Shown: positions 26,949 to 35,727 of the stretch, piece after piece
Position numbering within the stretch: the first letter of the stretch is position 1
How the letters are laid out: each line of letters starts with the position of its first letter
Source of the DNA: Idiomarina rhizosphaerae
Lineage (GTDB): Bacteria; Pseudomonadota; Gammaproteobacteria; Enterobacterales; Alteromonadaceae
Length of the DNA: 64,000 nucleotides
Assembly: GCF_024159085.1 (NCBI RefSeq)
Contig: NZ_JAMZDE010000007.1
Location: 62,001-126,000, forward strand
Reading direction: 5' to 3'
Program-made: the position numbers and the translations under genes
The notes under the pieces: generated by a model
What the model was told of the DNA's origin: nothing
What the model saw: the letters and a program-made list of their open reading frames with translations, nothing else
Database searches by the model: none

Positions 26949-27997
26949 CTGGATTCACCACTTAAGTCCACAATTTCATTTAATACGGTTGTTGCATAAG
27001 CACCGGACGGAAGCGTAAAACGAAGTTCTGCGTCCTTGCCCTGCCAACTAACTTCTGGTTTTTCTACGCGCAACAGAATAGCCCGGCGAGCCGCGTCTAC
27101 GCGCAACTTTCTCAGTGCCTGTAACCAGCTATCAAAAGGTTGTAATAAGCTTTGTTCAAAGGCGTCGGCTTCTCCCTTCACTAAGGGCTTATTTGTGCTT
27201 CCTGCTAAAGGTGCCGTTAAGTAAATATTATTATTTGCCAGCCGCTGTTTAAGTTCATCATCCCATTGCTCTACGGTAAAAACCGACTGCGAGCCTTCCA
27301 GCATGACACAATCACCTGCCAAAGTGCCTTCTACACCAAACTGACGTATTCGCTCAGCCACTATCTCGTTAAATAAATAGCTGCGCAGTGCAGACAAATA
27401 GAGGCTTCGCTTAGTGCGGCTGATCCGCGGAGGGCGGCTCGCCATAAGCCAGCGCTCTGCCTGGGCAACGTTATCTCCGTTACGGCCAAAGCGCTGCTCG
27501 CCAAAATAATTTATTACGCCCCGCTCACTCACTCCTTGCCAGAGTTGTTCCAGCGCCTCTCGGGAGCTGACATTAGCTAACCGAATAACGAAGCGGTTCG
27601 CGCGGTGAAAACCCGTCTTTAACTTTTTAGTTCTGCGTATCACTCGCTCAACCGACATTTCTTTATCGTTTAACTCATTCCAGTTAAGCGTTTCTTTGCC
27701 GGGTAGCTGAATGGAAAACCATTGCCAGGTCACTGCCTGACGATCTTTTAACCCGGAATAACTGACATTTCTTTCTGATGCTCGGGCAAAACGGGCAATT
27801 TTTTCCGCACAAAAATTTGTATTAGCTCCGGTTTTCCTAACCCAAAGCCACTGGTGCTCACCTTCACCGTCATCGGCAACATCCAGCTGTTCAATAACCT
27901 GAAAATCTTCCGGCGTCTGTTTAAATTCGGCCTGCGGTCTGTCGCCTTTATGTAAACGTGGTAGCTCAGCTAAAGACACTTGTGAGGGTGCCAACAT
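26945..27997 (-). CDS. truD: tRNA pseudouridine(13) synthase TruD
   Basis: This 350-residue enzyme makes pseudouridine 13 in tRNA-Glu. The conserved YSGLKDRQAVTWQWFSI block holds the catalytic Asp (residue about 81), and NYFGEQRFGRNGDNV is the other family signature. The residues FKQTPEDFQVIEQLD at the N-terminus match the family start. It overlaps ispF by 1 bp (TAATG) and surE by a few bases. Confidence 0.95.
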   Translation of the reverse strand: MLAPSQVSLAELPRLHKGDRPQAEFKQTPEDFQVIEQLDVADDGEGEHQWLWVRKTGANTNFCAEKIARFARASERNVSYSGLKDRQAVTWQWFSIQLPGKETLNWNELNDKEMSVERVIRRTKKLKTGFHRANRFVIRLANVSSREALEQLWQGVSERGVINYFGEQRFGRNGDNVAQAERWLMASRPPRISRTKRSLYLSALRSYLFNEIVAERIRQFGVEGTLAGDCVMLEGSQSVFTVEQWDDELKQRLANNNIYLTAPLAGSTNKPLVKGEADAFEQSLLQPFDSWLQALRKLRVDAARRAILLRVEKPEVSWQGKDAELRFTLPSGAYATTVLNEIVDLSGESR

Positions 27998-28476
27998 TAA
28001 AATGACTCCATCAGAACTACGGCATGACAGGCAATACCTTCTTCACGCCCGACAAAGCCAAGCTTCTCTGTCGTTGTCGCTTTGACATTCACATTATCGA
28101 TGCAGGTTTTTAAACACTGGGCGATGCTGGCCCGCATATCGTCAATATGAGGAGCCATCTTGGGAGCCTGAGCGACAACGGTTACGTCAATATTACCGGT
28201 CTTAAACTCTTTCTCCTGACATAGACTTACCGCATGACTCAGTAATTCGGCACTATCCGCACCAGCATAGCGCTCATCGGTATCAGGAAAGTGCTGACCA
28301 ATATCACCCAAAGCTAAAGCACCTAATACCGCGTCAGTGACAGCGTGCAGAACAACATCTCCGTCAGAATGAGCGATAAGTCCCTGGTGATGTTCTATTT
28401 CAACGCCCCCTAAAATCAAAGGCTTATCAGAACCCCAACGATGAACGTCATAACCATGACCAACACGGATTTTCAT
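27997..28476 (-). CDS. ispF: 2-C-methyl-D-erythritol 2,4-cyclodiphosphate synthase
   Basis: This 159-residue fifth enzyme of the non-mevalonate isoprenoid pathway has the zinc ligands in GYDVHRWG (Asp, His) and [17 protein letters not shown]. The C-terminal [19 protein letters not shown] is diagnostic. It follows ispD with a 14-bp gap and is separate from it, not fused. Confidence 0.97.
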   Translation of the reverse strand: MKIRVGHGYDVHRWGSDKPLILGGVEIEHHQGLIAHSDGDVVLHAVTDAVLGALALGDIGQHFPDTDERYAGADSAELLSHAVSLCQEKEFKTGNIDVTVVAQAPKMAPHIDDMRASIAQCLKTCIDNVNVKATTTEKLGFVGREEGIACHAVVLMESF

Positions 28477-28490
28477 GAACGATGTCCTCT

Positions 28491-29261
28491 TTAATTTTTA
28501 TGATCATTATTGTTCGCTAATAACCAGTCGCGAACACATTCAAAATCTTCCGGGTGAGTCACTTTTAAGTTGCGGATAGAGCCGGGAATCAGCGCCGGCT
28601 GGAAACCACACCACTGCATAGCAGAAGCTTCATCAGTTAACTGAGGGTTTAACGCACCCATGTGCTCAATGGCCTGTTGTAAACGCTCTGCATTAAAAAC
28701 TTGCGGTGTCTGTGCCTGCCACAATGCTTCACGGTCAACACTGGATTCTATATGGGTAACACCGGCTTCATCATTGACAGAGATAACTGCGCGTTTTAAG
28801 GAATCCCTTACCGGAATGGCAAGAATTGCACCTTGAGGGTCCTTTAATCCGGTATTAATAACAGCTGTTAATGCCGTTTTCGGTAAGCATGGGCGTGCCG
28901 CGTCATGCACCAGCACATGGGTAGCCCCTTGCGAAACAGCAACTTTAACTCCTGACAATACGGATTCGGCGCGGCTATTGCCACCTTTAACAAAATGAAC
29001 CTTTGTTGGCAGGCTTTTTTTAAGTTCAATAAGGTATTCAGCATTAGGGTCAGAAACCGCAACGAAAACCTGTTCAACCCGCGCATCGTTCAATACGGCT
29101 TCTATGCTGTACTCCAGCAAAGTCCGGTTAGCGACCGTGAGAAACTGCTTAGGGATGTTTGCCTGCATCCGGCTTCCGTTGCCAGCCGCAGGGATCACAG
29201 CCATTAACGAATCAAGCGGGCTGTATGCGTGGCTTTCTGACTCACTCTTCATCTCGCTCAC
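28491..29261 (-). CDS. ispD: 2-C-methyl-D-erythritol 4-phosphate cytidylyltransferase
   Basis: This 256-residue CTP-dependent enzyme of isoprenoid synthesis has the N-terminal nucleotide-binding loop [28 protein letters not shown] (metal/substrate site) and the final VTHPEDFE also match the family. The first 17 residues ([17 protein letters not shown]) are a polar extension absent from most IspD, so translation could begin later at M20 (MAVIPAAG). It lies 9 bp after ftsB. Confidence 0.95.
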   Translation of the reverse strand: MSEMKSESESHAYSPLDSLMAVIPAAGNGSRMQANIPKQFLTVANRTLLEYSIEAVLNDARVEQVFVAVSDPNAEYLIELKKSLPTKVHFVKGGNSRAESVLSGVKVAVSQGATHVLVHDAARPCLPKTALTAVINTGLKDPQGAILAIPVRDSLKRAVISVNDEAGVTHIESSVDREALWQAQTPQVFNAERLQQAIEHMGALNPQLTDEASAMQWCGFQPALIPGSIRNLKVTHPEDFECVRDWLLANNNDHKN

Positions 29262-29270
29262 CCGCTCAGG

Positions 29271-29552
29271 CTATGGATTACGATCAGGCACAAGACGAAA
29301 GAAAATTTCATCCTTTTTTACCATCCCTAATTCGTTACGGGCACGCTCTTCCAACGCATCTTCCCCTTCGCGCAAATCTTCAATATCTGCGTAAATGAGT
29401 TGATTACGTCTTTCCAGATTTTCATTTGTATTTTTCTGATTGCTGACTTCTTGCTGCAACCGCCAATAATCCGGTAGGCTGTTTTTGCCAAACCACAGAC
29501 GGTATTGTAACGCAAGGAACAAGGCCAACAACACGACCAGAGTCACCCGCAT
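29271..29552 (-). CDS. ftsB: Cell division protein FtsB
   Basis: This 93-residue bitopic divisome protein works with FtsL and FtsQ. It has a short cytoplasmic start (MRVT), one transmembrane helix (residues 4-21) and the marker YRLWFGKNSLPDYWRL, then a coiled coil (LERRNQLIYADIEDL). The ATG at 29552 is preceded by GGAGC. A longer open frame to 29735 adds 61 residues with no membrane or family sense and is rejected. It is the first gene of the ftsB-ispDF-truD-surE-pcm run. Confidence 0.93.
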   Translation of the reverse strand: MRVTLVVLLALFLALQYRLWFGKNSLPDYWRLQQEVSNQKNTNENLERRNQLIYADIEDLREGEDALEERARNELGMVKKDEIFFRLVPDRNP

Positions 29553-29644
29553 GCTCAGCTCCGTTGTTTTTCCTGTTATCATTATGAAGACTATTGGCGT
29601 GACTGAAAAGCCGTTTTCAGCATTATAAGACAAAAGAGGTTCAT

Positions 29645-30367
29645 TTGGAGTATTTCGCTGCCGCAATAGTATTTTTCTTCGCAGCTTTGGTTCAGGGGGT
29701 AAGCGGTTTTGGCTCCGGTTTATTAGCCGTCCCAATTCTGGCGCTGTGGTTCCCTATTAGCGTACTTACGCCCGCACTGTCTGTCATTAATATCGTGATT
29801 GGCGGCTGGATCTATTGGAAAAACAGGGAGGCGGCTCGCCCGTCTCAATGGAAGTGGCTAATTTTGTCAGGTGTCATTGCCTCTCTGGTATCGGGATCTT
29901 TACTGTTAACCGTAAACGAGCAGTTTATTAAACTGGTTCTTGGTTTCGTTATACTCGCTGTTGCACTCGCTTTAGCCAGCGGTAAACAACTACCAACGGC
30001 TGAACATGCGCCCGGACATATTGCGGTGGGTACCGGCTCTGGCTTGCTCAACGGGCTAATGACATTAGGCGGGCCTCCTATTGTTTTATTTCTGGCCAAT
30101 GCCCGTATTCCCAAACAGCAGTTTCGCGCTACGCTCAGTCTGTTTTTCTGCTGCATTGCCATGGCAAACGTCGCGAACTTCTCGCGTCAGTCTATTTATG
30201 CCGAGCCCCATCTTTATCTGGTGCTTACCTTACTACCCTGCGCGCTCATTGGCGCCAGCGTCGGGCAAAGACTCCAACAGCATGTGTCAGAGCAACGTTT
30301 TAGGCAATTTACACTGGTACTAATGATACTTTCGGGACTCAGTGTCGTAGTGCAAAGTATTAAATAG
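29645..30367 (+). CDS. TSUP (TauE/SafE) family sulfite exporter-like permease
   Basis: This 240-residue inner-membrane protein has about eight hydrophobic segments and the two repeated TSUP motifs, GFGSGLLAVPILALWFPISV at the N-terminus and GSGLLNGLMTLGGPPIVLFL in the second half. Members of the family move sulfite, sulfoacetate or other organosulfur anions; the substrate is not predictable here. The start is TTG at 29645 behind an AGAGG site; no ATG fits. It is divergent from ftsB and followed after 40 bp by a c-di-GMP protein gene. Confidence 0.85.
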   Translation: MEYFAAAIVFFFAALVQGVSGFGSGLLAVPILALWFPISVLTPALSVINIVIGGWIYWKNREAARPSQWKWLILSGVIASLVSGSLLLTVNEQFIKLVLGFVILAVALALASGKQLPTAEHAPGHIAVGTGSGLLNGLMTLGGPPIVLFLANARIPKQQFRATLSLFFCCIAMANVANFSRQSIYAEPHLYLVLTLLPCALIGASVGQRLQQHVSEQRFRQFTLVLMILSGLSVVVQSIK

Positions 30368-30407
30368 TTTTAGTATTCCAGCCAACGGCTCTGGTAAAAT
30401 TAAATTT

Positions 30408-32897
30408 ATGCTTGAAACCCTGTACGCATTTTTCGATTTGGGTCAATTTACCCAACTCCCTATAAATGGCTCCCATAACCCAGGGCTAGTCGTACTCTCC
30501 TATTGTGTCGCACTGCTTGCTTCTTATACCGCGATACTCACACTGGAACGTGTACAAATATATCAGTCTAAGGTTGCTCGCTATAGTTGGCTAGTTGTCA
30601 GCGCCGTCATTTCAGGCATTGGTGTCTGGAGTATGCATTTTATTGGCATGCTGGCTTTTGAGCTTCAACTGCCCATGAGTCATGGCGTGTTGTTAACTCT
30701 TATTTCAGTTATTCCAGCCATTGTCGGCAGCTTTATTGCCATGAAGATTCAAGTGTCCTTGTCGTCGGTTAGCGCGACTCTGGTTGCAGGCACCGTTTTA
30801 GGCGCAGGTATTGGTCTGATGCACTATACCGGAATGGCTGCAATGGAAATGCCAGCCCACCTTCGTTATGACCCTCTCTGGTTTGTACTTTCGGTGGTTG
30901 TCGCCGTATCGCTGGGCATTATTGCTTTATTGGCATATCGTCATTATAAAAAGTCGGAAAGAACCAATTGGTTCAAACGAAGAAGTGCACAAATTGTTGT
31001 TGCCGCCATTATTGCTCTGGCTATTTCTGGTATGCACTATACCGCCATGATAGCAGCCAATTTTTACCCCACCCGGGAGCCCGATGCGGTCTTCACCGGC
31101 CATGGTAACTGGCTGGCTTACGTTGTCGGAGTTGGCTCCTGTTTAACCGCTCTCATGGCCATTATAGCCTCTCAGATAGACAGACGCTTACAGCAACAGC
31201 AAAAGTTAGCTCAAATGTCGGCAGAGCAACTTTATGAGGTTATTAGCGCCATAGATGACGGCTTGTTGCTATTCGACGAACACAATCGTGTTTTGTTAGC
31301 TAACCAGGCGTTTACGCGACTCACCGGAGATGACCTGGATCGGATAAAAGGAAGTAAACTCAATATTGAAGACTATATTGAGCACGCCGATAAATTACTG
31401 GAGAATATTAAGAACACACTAGCCCGCAGAGTTGCCTGGCAAGGTAAGGTTAATGTGAGAAAGCGCTCTGGTAAAACTTTCCCTGTCCGTTTAAGTATTT
31501 CAGAAGTACGCTACAACCAACAAAAAGAACGACATTTTGTAGCAACGATCACAGACATTAGTGCAGAAGTTGAGTCCAGTGAGCGTATCCGTTACCTGGC
31601 TTACAACGATGCGTTAACCGGATTAGCGAACCGCCGCTCTTTGTTGGATCATTTACAGGATCAGCTCGCAACTTATAAAGAAGACGGACAAAACGGTGCA
31701 TTAATTCTATGCGATATCGATAAATTTAAAATACTGAATAACACCCTGGGTTCGGACATGGGTGATTTGCTGCTAAAACGCGTGGCAGAAAGGCTGAAAA
31801 GCTCAACCAAAGCCAACTCATTCCTGGCACGTTTGAGCGCGAACGAATTCGCTGTTGTGCTAACCGGTCTTGAGCGTGGTAATTCAGTCAACATAAAACA
31901 GCAATTGCTAACCCGAATTTATCAATTACAGGATCAACTGCAGCAGCCCTATCAGCTAAACAGCTACACGCACCTTTGCTCATTTAGCGCAGGAGCTTCC
32001 CTGTTTGGCGACAGCGAATCGAATGCTGAAACCTTAATGACACAGTCAGGCCTTGCGTTATCCCACTCGAAACGCAAAGGCACCGGAGAAGTCTCACTGT
32101 TTCGTCAGGACTTTGCCGATGCGGTCAGCAAACGAGTGAAACTGGAAGAGCAATTACGTAATGCAATAAAACAGAACGAATTCGAACTTTATCTGCAACC
32201 TCAGGTAAATGTTGAGTCAAAACCCACCGGAGCTGAGGCACTCATCCGTTGGAGACAGAGTGATGGCCGCTTTGTTTCTCCTGCTGATTTCATTCCTTTA
32301 GCCGAAGAAACCGGTTTGATTGTTCCTCTGGGGTACTGGATTACTGAGCGCGCCTGCCAAATTCTCCAGCAATGGCAACAGAACCCGGACAAAGCAAAGA
32401 TGCAACTGTCGATTAACGTCAGTGCCAAACAGTTTCAGCAACCCGAGTTTGTCGAGCAGGTTCAACTTCTGGTAGAGAAGTACAAAATACAGCCTCATCG
32501 GTTAAAGCTGGAACTCACTGAAAGCTTATTGATGGATGACATTTCCAGCGTCACCAATAAAATAAAACGCTTGAAGCGTCTTGGTATTGAGTTCGCTCTG
32601 GATGACTTCGGTACCGGTTACTCGTCTCTTTCTTATCTTATGCAAATTCCGTTCGATACTCTGAAAATTGATGTATCTTTCGTACGTAACATGCTGGATA
32701 GCAGGGAAAAAGCTCAGATTGTTCACACCATTATCCAGTTAGGAGAAAGCCTGAAACTGAACATCGTTGCTGAGGGAGTGGAAACCGAAGAACAGTTTAA
32801 CTATCTGACGCGACTAAATTGCGATACCTTTCAAGGCTACCTGTTCAGTAAGCCTGTACCTGAGTCTGAATTTCTGGCAGATAAGACAGCCCCATAG
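30408..32897 (+). CDS. MHYT-PAS-GGDEF-EAL membrane protein, probable c-di-GMP phosphodiesterase
   Basis: This is an 829-residue signalling protein. The N-terminal MHYT sensor (residues 1-255) has seven transmembrane helices with three histidine-methionine motifs (SMHFIGM, MHYTGM, MHYTAM), thought to bind a metal and sense gas or redox. A PAS domain (about 275-390) is followed by a GGDEF domain (about 400-560). The GGDEF motif reads SANEF near residue 477, so cyclase activity is unlikely. The EAL domain (about 575-825) has EAL at 610, ELTES, DDFGTGYSS and AEGVETEEQ intact, which predicts hydrolysis of c-di-GMP. Confidence 0.93.
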   Translation: MLETLYAFFDLGQFTQLPINGSHNPGLVVLSYCVALLASYTAILTLERVQIYQSKVARYSWLVVSAVISGIGVWSMHFIGMLAFELQLPMSHGVLLTLISVIPAIVGSFIAMKIQVSLSSVSATLVAGTVLGAGIGLMHYTGMAAMEMPAHLRYDPLWFVLSVVVAVSLGIIALLAYRHYKKSERTNWFKRRSAQIVVAAIIALAISGMHYTAMIAANFYPTREPDAVFTGHGNWLAYVVGVGSCLTALMAIIASQIDRRLQQQQKLAQMSAEQLYEVISAIDDGLLLFDEHNRVLLANQAFTRLTGDDLDRIKGSKLNIEDYIEHADKLLENIKNTLARRVAWQGKVNVRKRSGKTFPVRLSISEVRYNQQKERHFVATITDISAEVESSERIRYLAYNDALTGLANRRSLLDHLQDQLATYKEDGQNGALILCDIDKFKILNNTLGSDMGDLLLKRVAERLKSSTKANSFLARLSANEFAVVLTGLERGNSVNIKQQLLTRIYQLQDQLQQPYQLNSYTHLCSFSAGASLFGDSESNAETLMTQSGLALSHSKRKGTGEVSLFRQDFADAVSKRVKLEEQLRNAIKQNEFELYLQPQVNVESKPTGAEALIRWRQSDGRFVSPADFIPLAEETGLIVPLGYWITERACQILQQWQQNPDKAKMQLSINVSAKQFQQPEFVEQVQLLVEKYKIQPHRLKLELTESLLMDDISSVTNKIKRLKRLGIEFALDDFGTGYSSLSYLMQIPFDTLKIDVSFVRNMLDSREKAQIVHTIIQLGESLKLNIVAEGVETEEQFNYLTRLNCDTFQGYLFSKPVPESEFLADKTAP

Positions 32898-32898
32898 C

Positions 32899-33165
32899 TT
32901 AACGTAACTGGCTGTCTTTACTTCCCCGCCGGTTAAAGCCCGCTTTGTTTGAGTCCTGCTTGTCGAGTTCCGCCTGGCATTCCACACACAAACGAACACC
33001 CGGAATCGCTTTGCGTCGGGCTTCTGGAATAGGCTCGCCACATTCTTCGCAAAACTCCAGACTTTCCCCGCCGGCAAGCTTGCTGCGTACACGCTTTACT
33101 TCATCTTCAGTACTGGCATCAATTTGTTCCTGTACGGCACCATCGTGCGACCAGCCACCCGCCAT
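32899..33165 (-). CDS. ybiI: DksA/TraR-type C4 zinc finger protein (YbiI-like)
   Basis: This 88-residue small protein runs from MAGGWSHDGAV to the highly conserved end NRRGSKDSQLR. The zinc finger is CEECGEPIPEARR...CVEC. It lacks the coiled-coil acidic tip of DksA, so a DksA-like action on RNA polymerase is not expected from sequence alone. The ATG at 33165 follows AAGGAG; a frame opening 33 bp earlier is rejected. Its stop lies 1 bp from the stop of the convergent c-di-GMP gene, with no terminator between. Confidence 0.9.
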   Translation of the reverse strand: MAGGWSHDGAVQEQIDASTEDEVKRVRSKLAGGESLEFCEECGEPIPEARRKAIPGVRLCVECQAELDKQDSNKAGFNRRGSKDSQLR

Positions 33166-33274
33166 ATACAACTCCTTAGAAAAAAATGGAGAACACAAAC
33201 AGACGCTGAGTCTGATACATTAACTATAACGTAAAAATTAACTGCTATTCAGGTTTTACCTATAAGAAACGCCT

Positions 33275-33577
33275 ATGAAACTTATTTATACCCATGAAAA
33301 CAAACTATTAGTGGAGAACGCCCGTAATCTATTGCAAATGGAAGGCATTGAAACGGTTATGAAAAATGAGTTTTCCAGTGGCGCCGCGGGTGATTTAGCA
33401 CCATTAGATACCTGGCCTGAATTATGGCTTGTTGAAGATGCTCAACTCGCTGTCGCAACAACACTGATTGAAAAAATGGAAGAACAGGCTAACGGAGCGG
33501 ACTGGCGTTGCAATAATTGTCAGGAAATTAACGGAGCCGCTTTTGAAGTCTGCTGGAGTTGCGGAACCCCGGCTTAA
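33275..33577 (+). CDS. DUF2007 protein with C-terminal zinc ribbon
   Basis: This 100-residue protein has two parts. Residues 1-70 match the DUF2007 putative signal-transducing fold (MKLIYTHENKLLVENARNLL, with PELWLVEDAQLAVA later). Residues 77-98 form a compact zinc ribbon with CNNC and CWSC pairs. The function of the family is unknown; a PII-like ferredoxin-fold binding role has been proposed for DUF2007. It precedes the MAPEG gene by 31 bp on the same strand. Confidence 0.82.
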   Translation: MKLIYTHENKLLVENARNLLQMEGIETVMKNEFSSGAAGDLAPLDTWPELWLVEDAQLAVATTLIEKMEEQANGADWRCNNCQEINGAAFEVCWSCGTPA

Positions 33578-33608
33578 CCAAATCATACGGAACAAAAGGA
33601 GACATAAA

Positions 33609-34031
33609 ATGAACGGAAGTGAAACTTATACAATGGCTTATTGGGGCGTACTTATTGCACTGGTCATTTTGCTGGTTCAGTGGGTTATTGCCAGCGGTCA
33701 AAAAGCGAAACAACCAGGTGCTGTTCCAGGCAAAATCGACGATTCACTGAGTCATTCATCTTTTGTGTTTCGAGCTCACCGTACCCTGATGAACTCGTTA
33801 GAAAACTATCCGCTGATGCTGGGCACAGTATTTCTTGCGTTCTTTATTGGTACCAGCGCCTTCTGGACAGGGCTGTTTATCTGGATTTTCGTTGTTGCCC
33901 GCTTAATTCACATGGTTCTTTACTACGCCATAGCAACGGAGAAAAACCCCAGCCCCCGCAGCTATTTCTTTATGATTGGTTTGGCAGCTAATGTTGCGTT
34001 ATTGGTCTTGTGCGGCATCACTCTCATCTAA
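33609..34031 (+). CDS. MAPEG family membrane protein
   Basis: This 140-residue protein has four predicted transmembrane helices. The MAPEG hallmark is FRAHRTLMNSLENYPLML, in which Arg/Asn/Glu residues bind glutathione in eukaryotic relatives. The ATG at 33609 follows AAAAGGAGA. Bacterial members are mostly uncharacterised; eicosanoid synthesis is not implied. It converges on the PKHD dioxygenase gene across a hairpin. Confidence 0.88.
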   Translation: MNGSETYTMAYWGVLIALVILLVQWVIASGQKAKQPGAVPGKIDDSLSHSSFVFRAHRTLMNSLENYPLMLGTVFLAFFIGTSAFWTGLFIWIFVVARLIHMVLYYAIATEKNPSPRSYFFMIGLAANVALLVLCGITLI

Positions 34032-34042
34032 ATACTCTGCTA

Positions 34043-34069
34043 AATGGGCTGATCACACATCAGCCCATT
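34043..34069. terminator. Hairpin between convergent MAPEG and dioxygenase genes
   Basis: AATGGGCTGAT and ATCAGCCCATT form a perfect 11-bp stem over CACAC. It overlaps the 3' end of the dioxygenase gene. T-runs on either side are short (CTCTT; ATTTAG), so efficiency is uncertain. Confidence 0.55.
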
Positions 34070-34709
34070 CTCTTAACAGGTTATGAAACACCTTGGTCAG
34101 GCGATCAAAGTTTTCAGACTTACCGTTTGCATCAAATTCAGCTTTCAACGATTGTTCTATATCAAAGAGTAGCTCCCTGTAATTCGGCTGTTTAACCAAG
34201 CTTTGCACCCAACCTATCATTGCCAGCCTCGAACCTTTAGTAACCGGATTAACCCGATGTAGGTAATGGCTCGGATACATGAGAATATCCCCCTGCCCCA
34301 ATCTCCAGCTCCGCTCGCCACTGGCATCCTCAATAACCAGCTCTCCACCATCAAAATCCGATAATGGCGACAAGCCCAGCGTAAAAGAAATATCAGTTCT
34401 TACACCGTTCATTAAGGAATCATCCATATGAGTACCATAATACTCACCCTGCTGATATCGGTTTATAGTCACCCGCGCCACCTGCTTTGGCCGCATAACC
34501 GATTGCACCAGAGCATTTTGCTGAAGCCTGTCCAGCAATACCTGAGTAGCCGCCTCAGACTTTTTACCCGACAGTTGCTGGTTGTTTTTTACATCTTTCG
34601 CTGCCCAGCCTGCGGTTTTTTTGCCATCACTAAACTGCCTGGCATCAAGACCCGCAACAATACTCTTTACCGTATCTGTATCAACGGCATTGCTAATTTG
34701 TATTATCAT
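34053..34709 (-). CDS. piuC: PKHD-type Fe(II)/2-oxoglutarate dioxygenase (PiuC/YbiX-like)
   Basis: This 218-residue non-haem iron dioxygenase of the PKHD-type hydroxylase family has the iron-binding H-X-D in YGTHMDDSLM, with the distal His in MYPSHYLHRVNPV. The 2-oxoglutarate Arg is expected in KGSRLAMIGWVQS. Relatives (YbiX, PiuC) are iron-repressed and lie beside siderophore receptors; their substrate is unknown. A Fur-like site lies 18 bp upstream of the start, shared with the divergent exported protein. A TonB receptor is present in this window, but 26 kb away. Confidence 0.9.
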   Translation of the reverse strand: MIIQISNAVDTDTVKSIVAGLDARQFSDGKKTAGWAAKDVKNNQQLSGKKSEAATQVLLDRLQQNALVQSVMRPKQVARVTINRYQQGEYYGTHMDDSLMNGVRTDISFTLGLSPLSDFDGGELVIEDASGERSWRLGQGDILMYPSHYLHRVNPVTKGSRLAMIGWVQSLVKQPNYRELLFDIEQSLKAEFDANGKSENFDRLTKVFHNLLREWADV

Positions 34710-34727
34710 GTTTCCACACTTCTAACT

Positions 34728-34742
34728 TGCGAATAGTTATCA
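34728..34742. promoter_or_regulatory. Fur box: Fur-like box between dioxygenase and divergent exported-protein gene
   Basis: TGCGAATAGTTATCA matches the 7-1-7 Fur consensus TGATAATnATTATCA at 11 of 14 defined positions. It lies 18 bp upstream of the dioxygenase start and 55 bp upstream of the opposite gene, so iron could control both. The match is seen; binding is inferred. Confidence 0.5.
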
Positions 34743-34797
34743 TTTCTGCAAATATACATGAGTTAACTCTCTCAAAAAAGCATACTAAGGTCTTTAT

Positions 34798-35592
34798 ATG
34801 TTTGAAAAGAAAAAAGTTTGGCTTGGTGTTGGTAGCGTTCTGGCCACCACCGTAGCAGCATCACAGGTAACAGCTGCGCCACTGACACAACCAGGCGCAG
34901 CGCCTTCTATGTTCATGGCGGCCCCTATGGCAGAAGGCGAAATGGCAGCCCCTGAAATTGATTTAAACACCAATGACACCGCTTTTCTGGCGCAGTTGGG
35001 TTTTATTCGCGGCCATTTATGGGTGGGAATGAAACTTTACGAGCAAGGTCACATTGAAATGGCCAAAACTCATATGAAACACCCGGGTGACGAGCTCTAC
35101 AGTGGCCTCACTGAGGCATTTGAAGCACGCGGCTTACCCGGATTTGCCGAACCGTTAAATACCCTGGCGGAAAGTGTCATTAATGATAAAGATGAAGACA
35201 CGGTTATGAGCAACTACAAGGCTCTGCTGGACTCTATCAGCGCTAATGAACCTATTGCTGAGATGTCAGCTAAAGACGTCATACTGAGTGTTTCATCGAT
35301 GCTAATGGTAGCCGCCGACGAATACGCTATTGGCATTCAGAATGGCGAAGTCGCTAACGTGCACGAATATCAGGACGCCATGGGCTTTAAAGAAATTGCG
35401 CTCGAACGTTTAAACCGCATTAATGATAAAGAAGCAAGCAAAGCTGAAGAAGCCATTAGCGAAACCCGCAAGGTCATCGGTAATCTAGAAAACCTCTGGC
35501 CTACCACAACTCCAGAAGGCAAATTCGAGGGTGATCCGAGTAAAATTTACGGTGCTGCCTCTCGTATTGAACTGGAAGCACGCAGTATTTAA
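34798..35592 (+). CDS. Unrecognised exported helical protein
   Basis: I do not recognise this 264-residue protein with confidence. A signal peptide (residues 1-26, ending AASQVTAA) is followed by a Met/Ala/Pro-rich linker (APSMFMAAPMAEGEMAAPE). An all-helical domain with many conserved-looking His, Glu and Asp residues follows (FIRGHLWVGMKLYEQGHIEM, then HMKHPGDELYSGL). The charge pattern and periplasmic location recall imelysin/EfeO-type helical proteins, but no signature clinches it. It is divergent from a PKHD dioxygenase with a Fur-like site between, and 135 bp upstream of the nitrite reductase operon with an NsrR-like site between. Iron or copper handling is a guess. Confidence 0.85.
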   Translation: MFEKKKVWLGVGSVLATTVAASQVTAAPLTQPGAAPSMFMAAPMAEGEMAAPEIDLNTNDTAFLAQLGFIRGHLWVGMKLYEQGHIEMAKTHMKHPGDELYSGLTEAFEARGLPGFAEPLNTLAESVINDKDEDTVMSNYKALLDSISANEPIAEMSAKDVILSVSSMLMVAADEYAIGIQNGEVANVHEYQDAMGFKEIALERLNRINDKEASKAEEAISETRKVIGNLENLWPTTTPEGKFEGDPSKIYGAASRIELEARSI

Positions 35593-35681
35593 TACCCACC
35601 AACCTGCATTAGGCTTACTTCTTTTACACATAAAGGAGTAGGCCTGAGTTACCCCTTCATTTCACTCGTAAAAGCTCATTA

Positions 35682-35704
35682 AAGCAGTATTCTAAAGGCA
35701 TCTT
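35682..35704. promoter_or_regulatory. NsrR box: NsrR-like operator upstream of the nitrite reductase operon
   Basis: The 23-base site starts AAGCAGTATT and ends GGCATCTT. It matches the NsrR palindrome (AAGATGYATTT-n-AAATRCATCTT) at all but four positions, with a perfect right half-end CATCTT. It lies 24 bp upstream of the cytochrome c start. NsrR is the nitric-oxide-sensing repressor of many denitrification genes, so NO-dependent derepression of nirK is expected. No nsrR gene is in the window. Confidence 0.65.
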
Positions 35705-35727
35705 AAGTCAATTACGAAGGTGTCGTT

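Noticed and set aside
29553-29735. Extended N-terminus for FtsB
   Set aside because: It adds 61 residues before the conserved membrane helix; GGAGC precedes the inner ATG.
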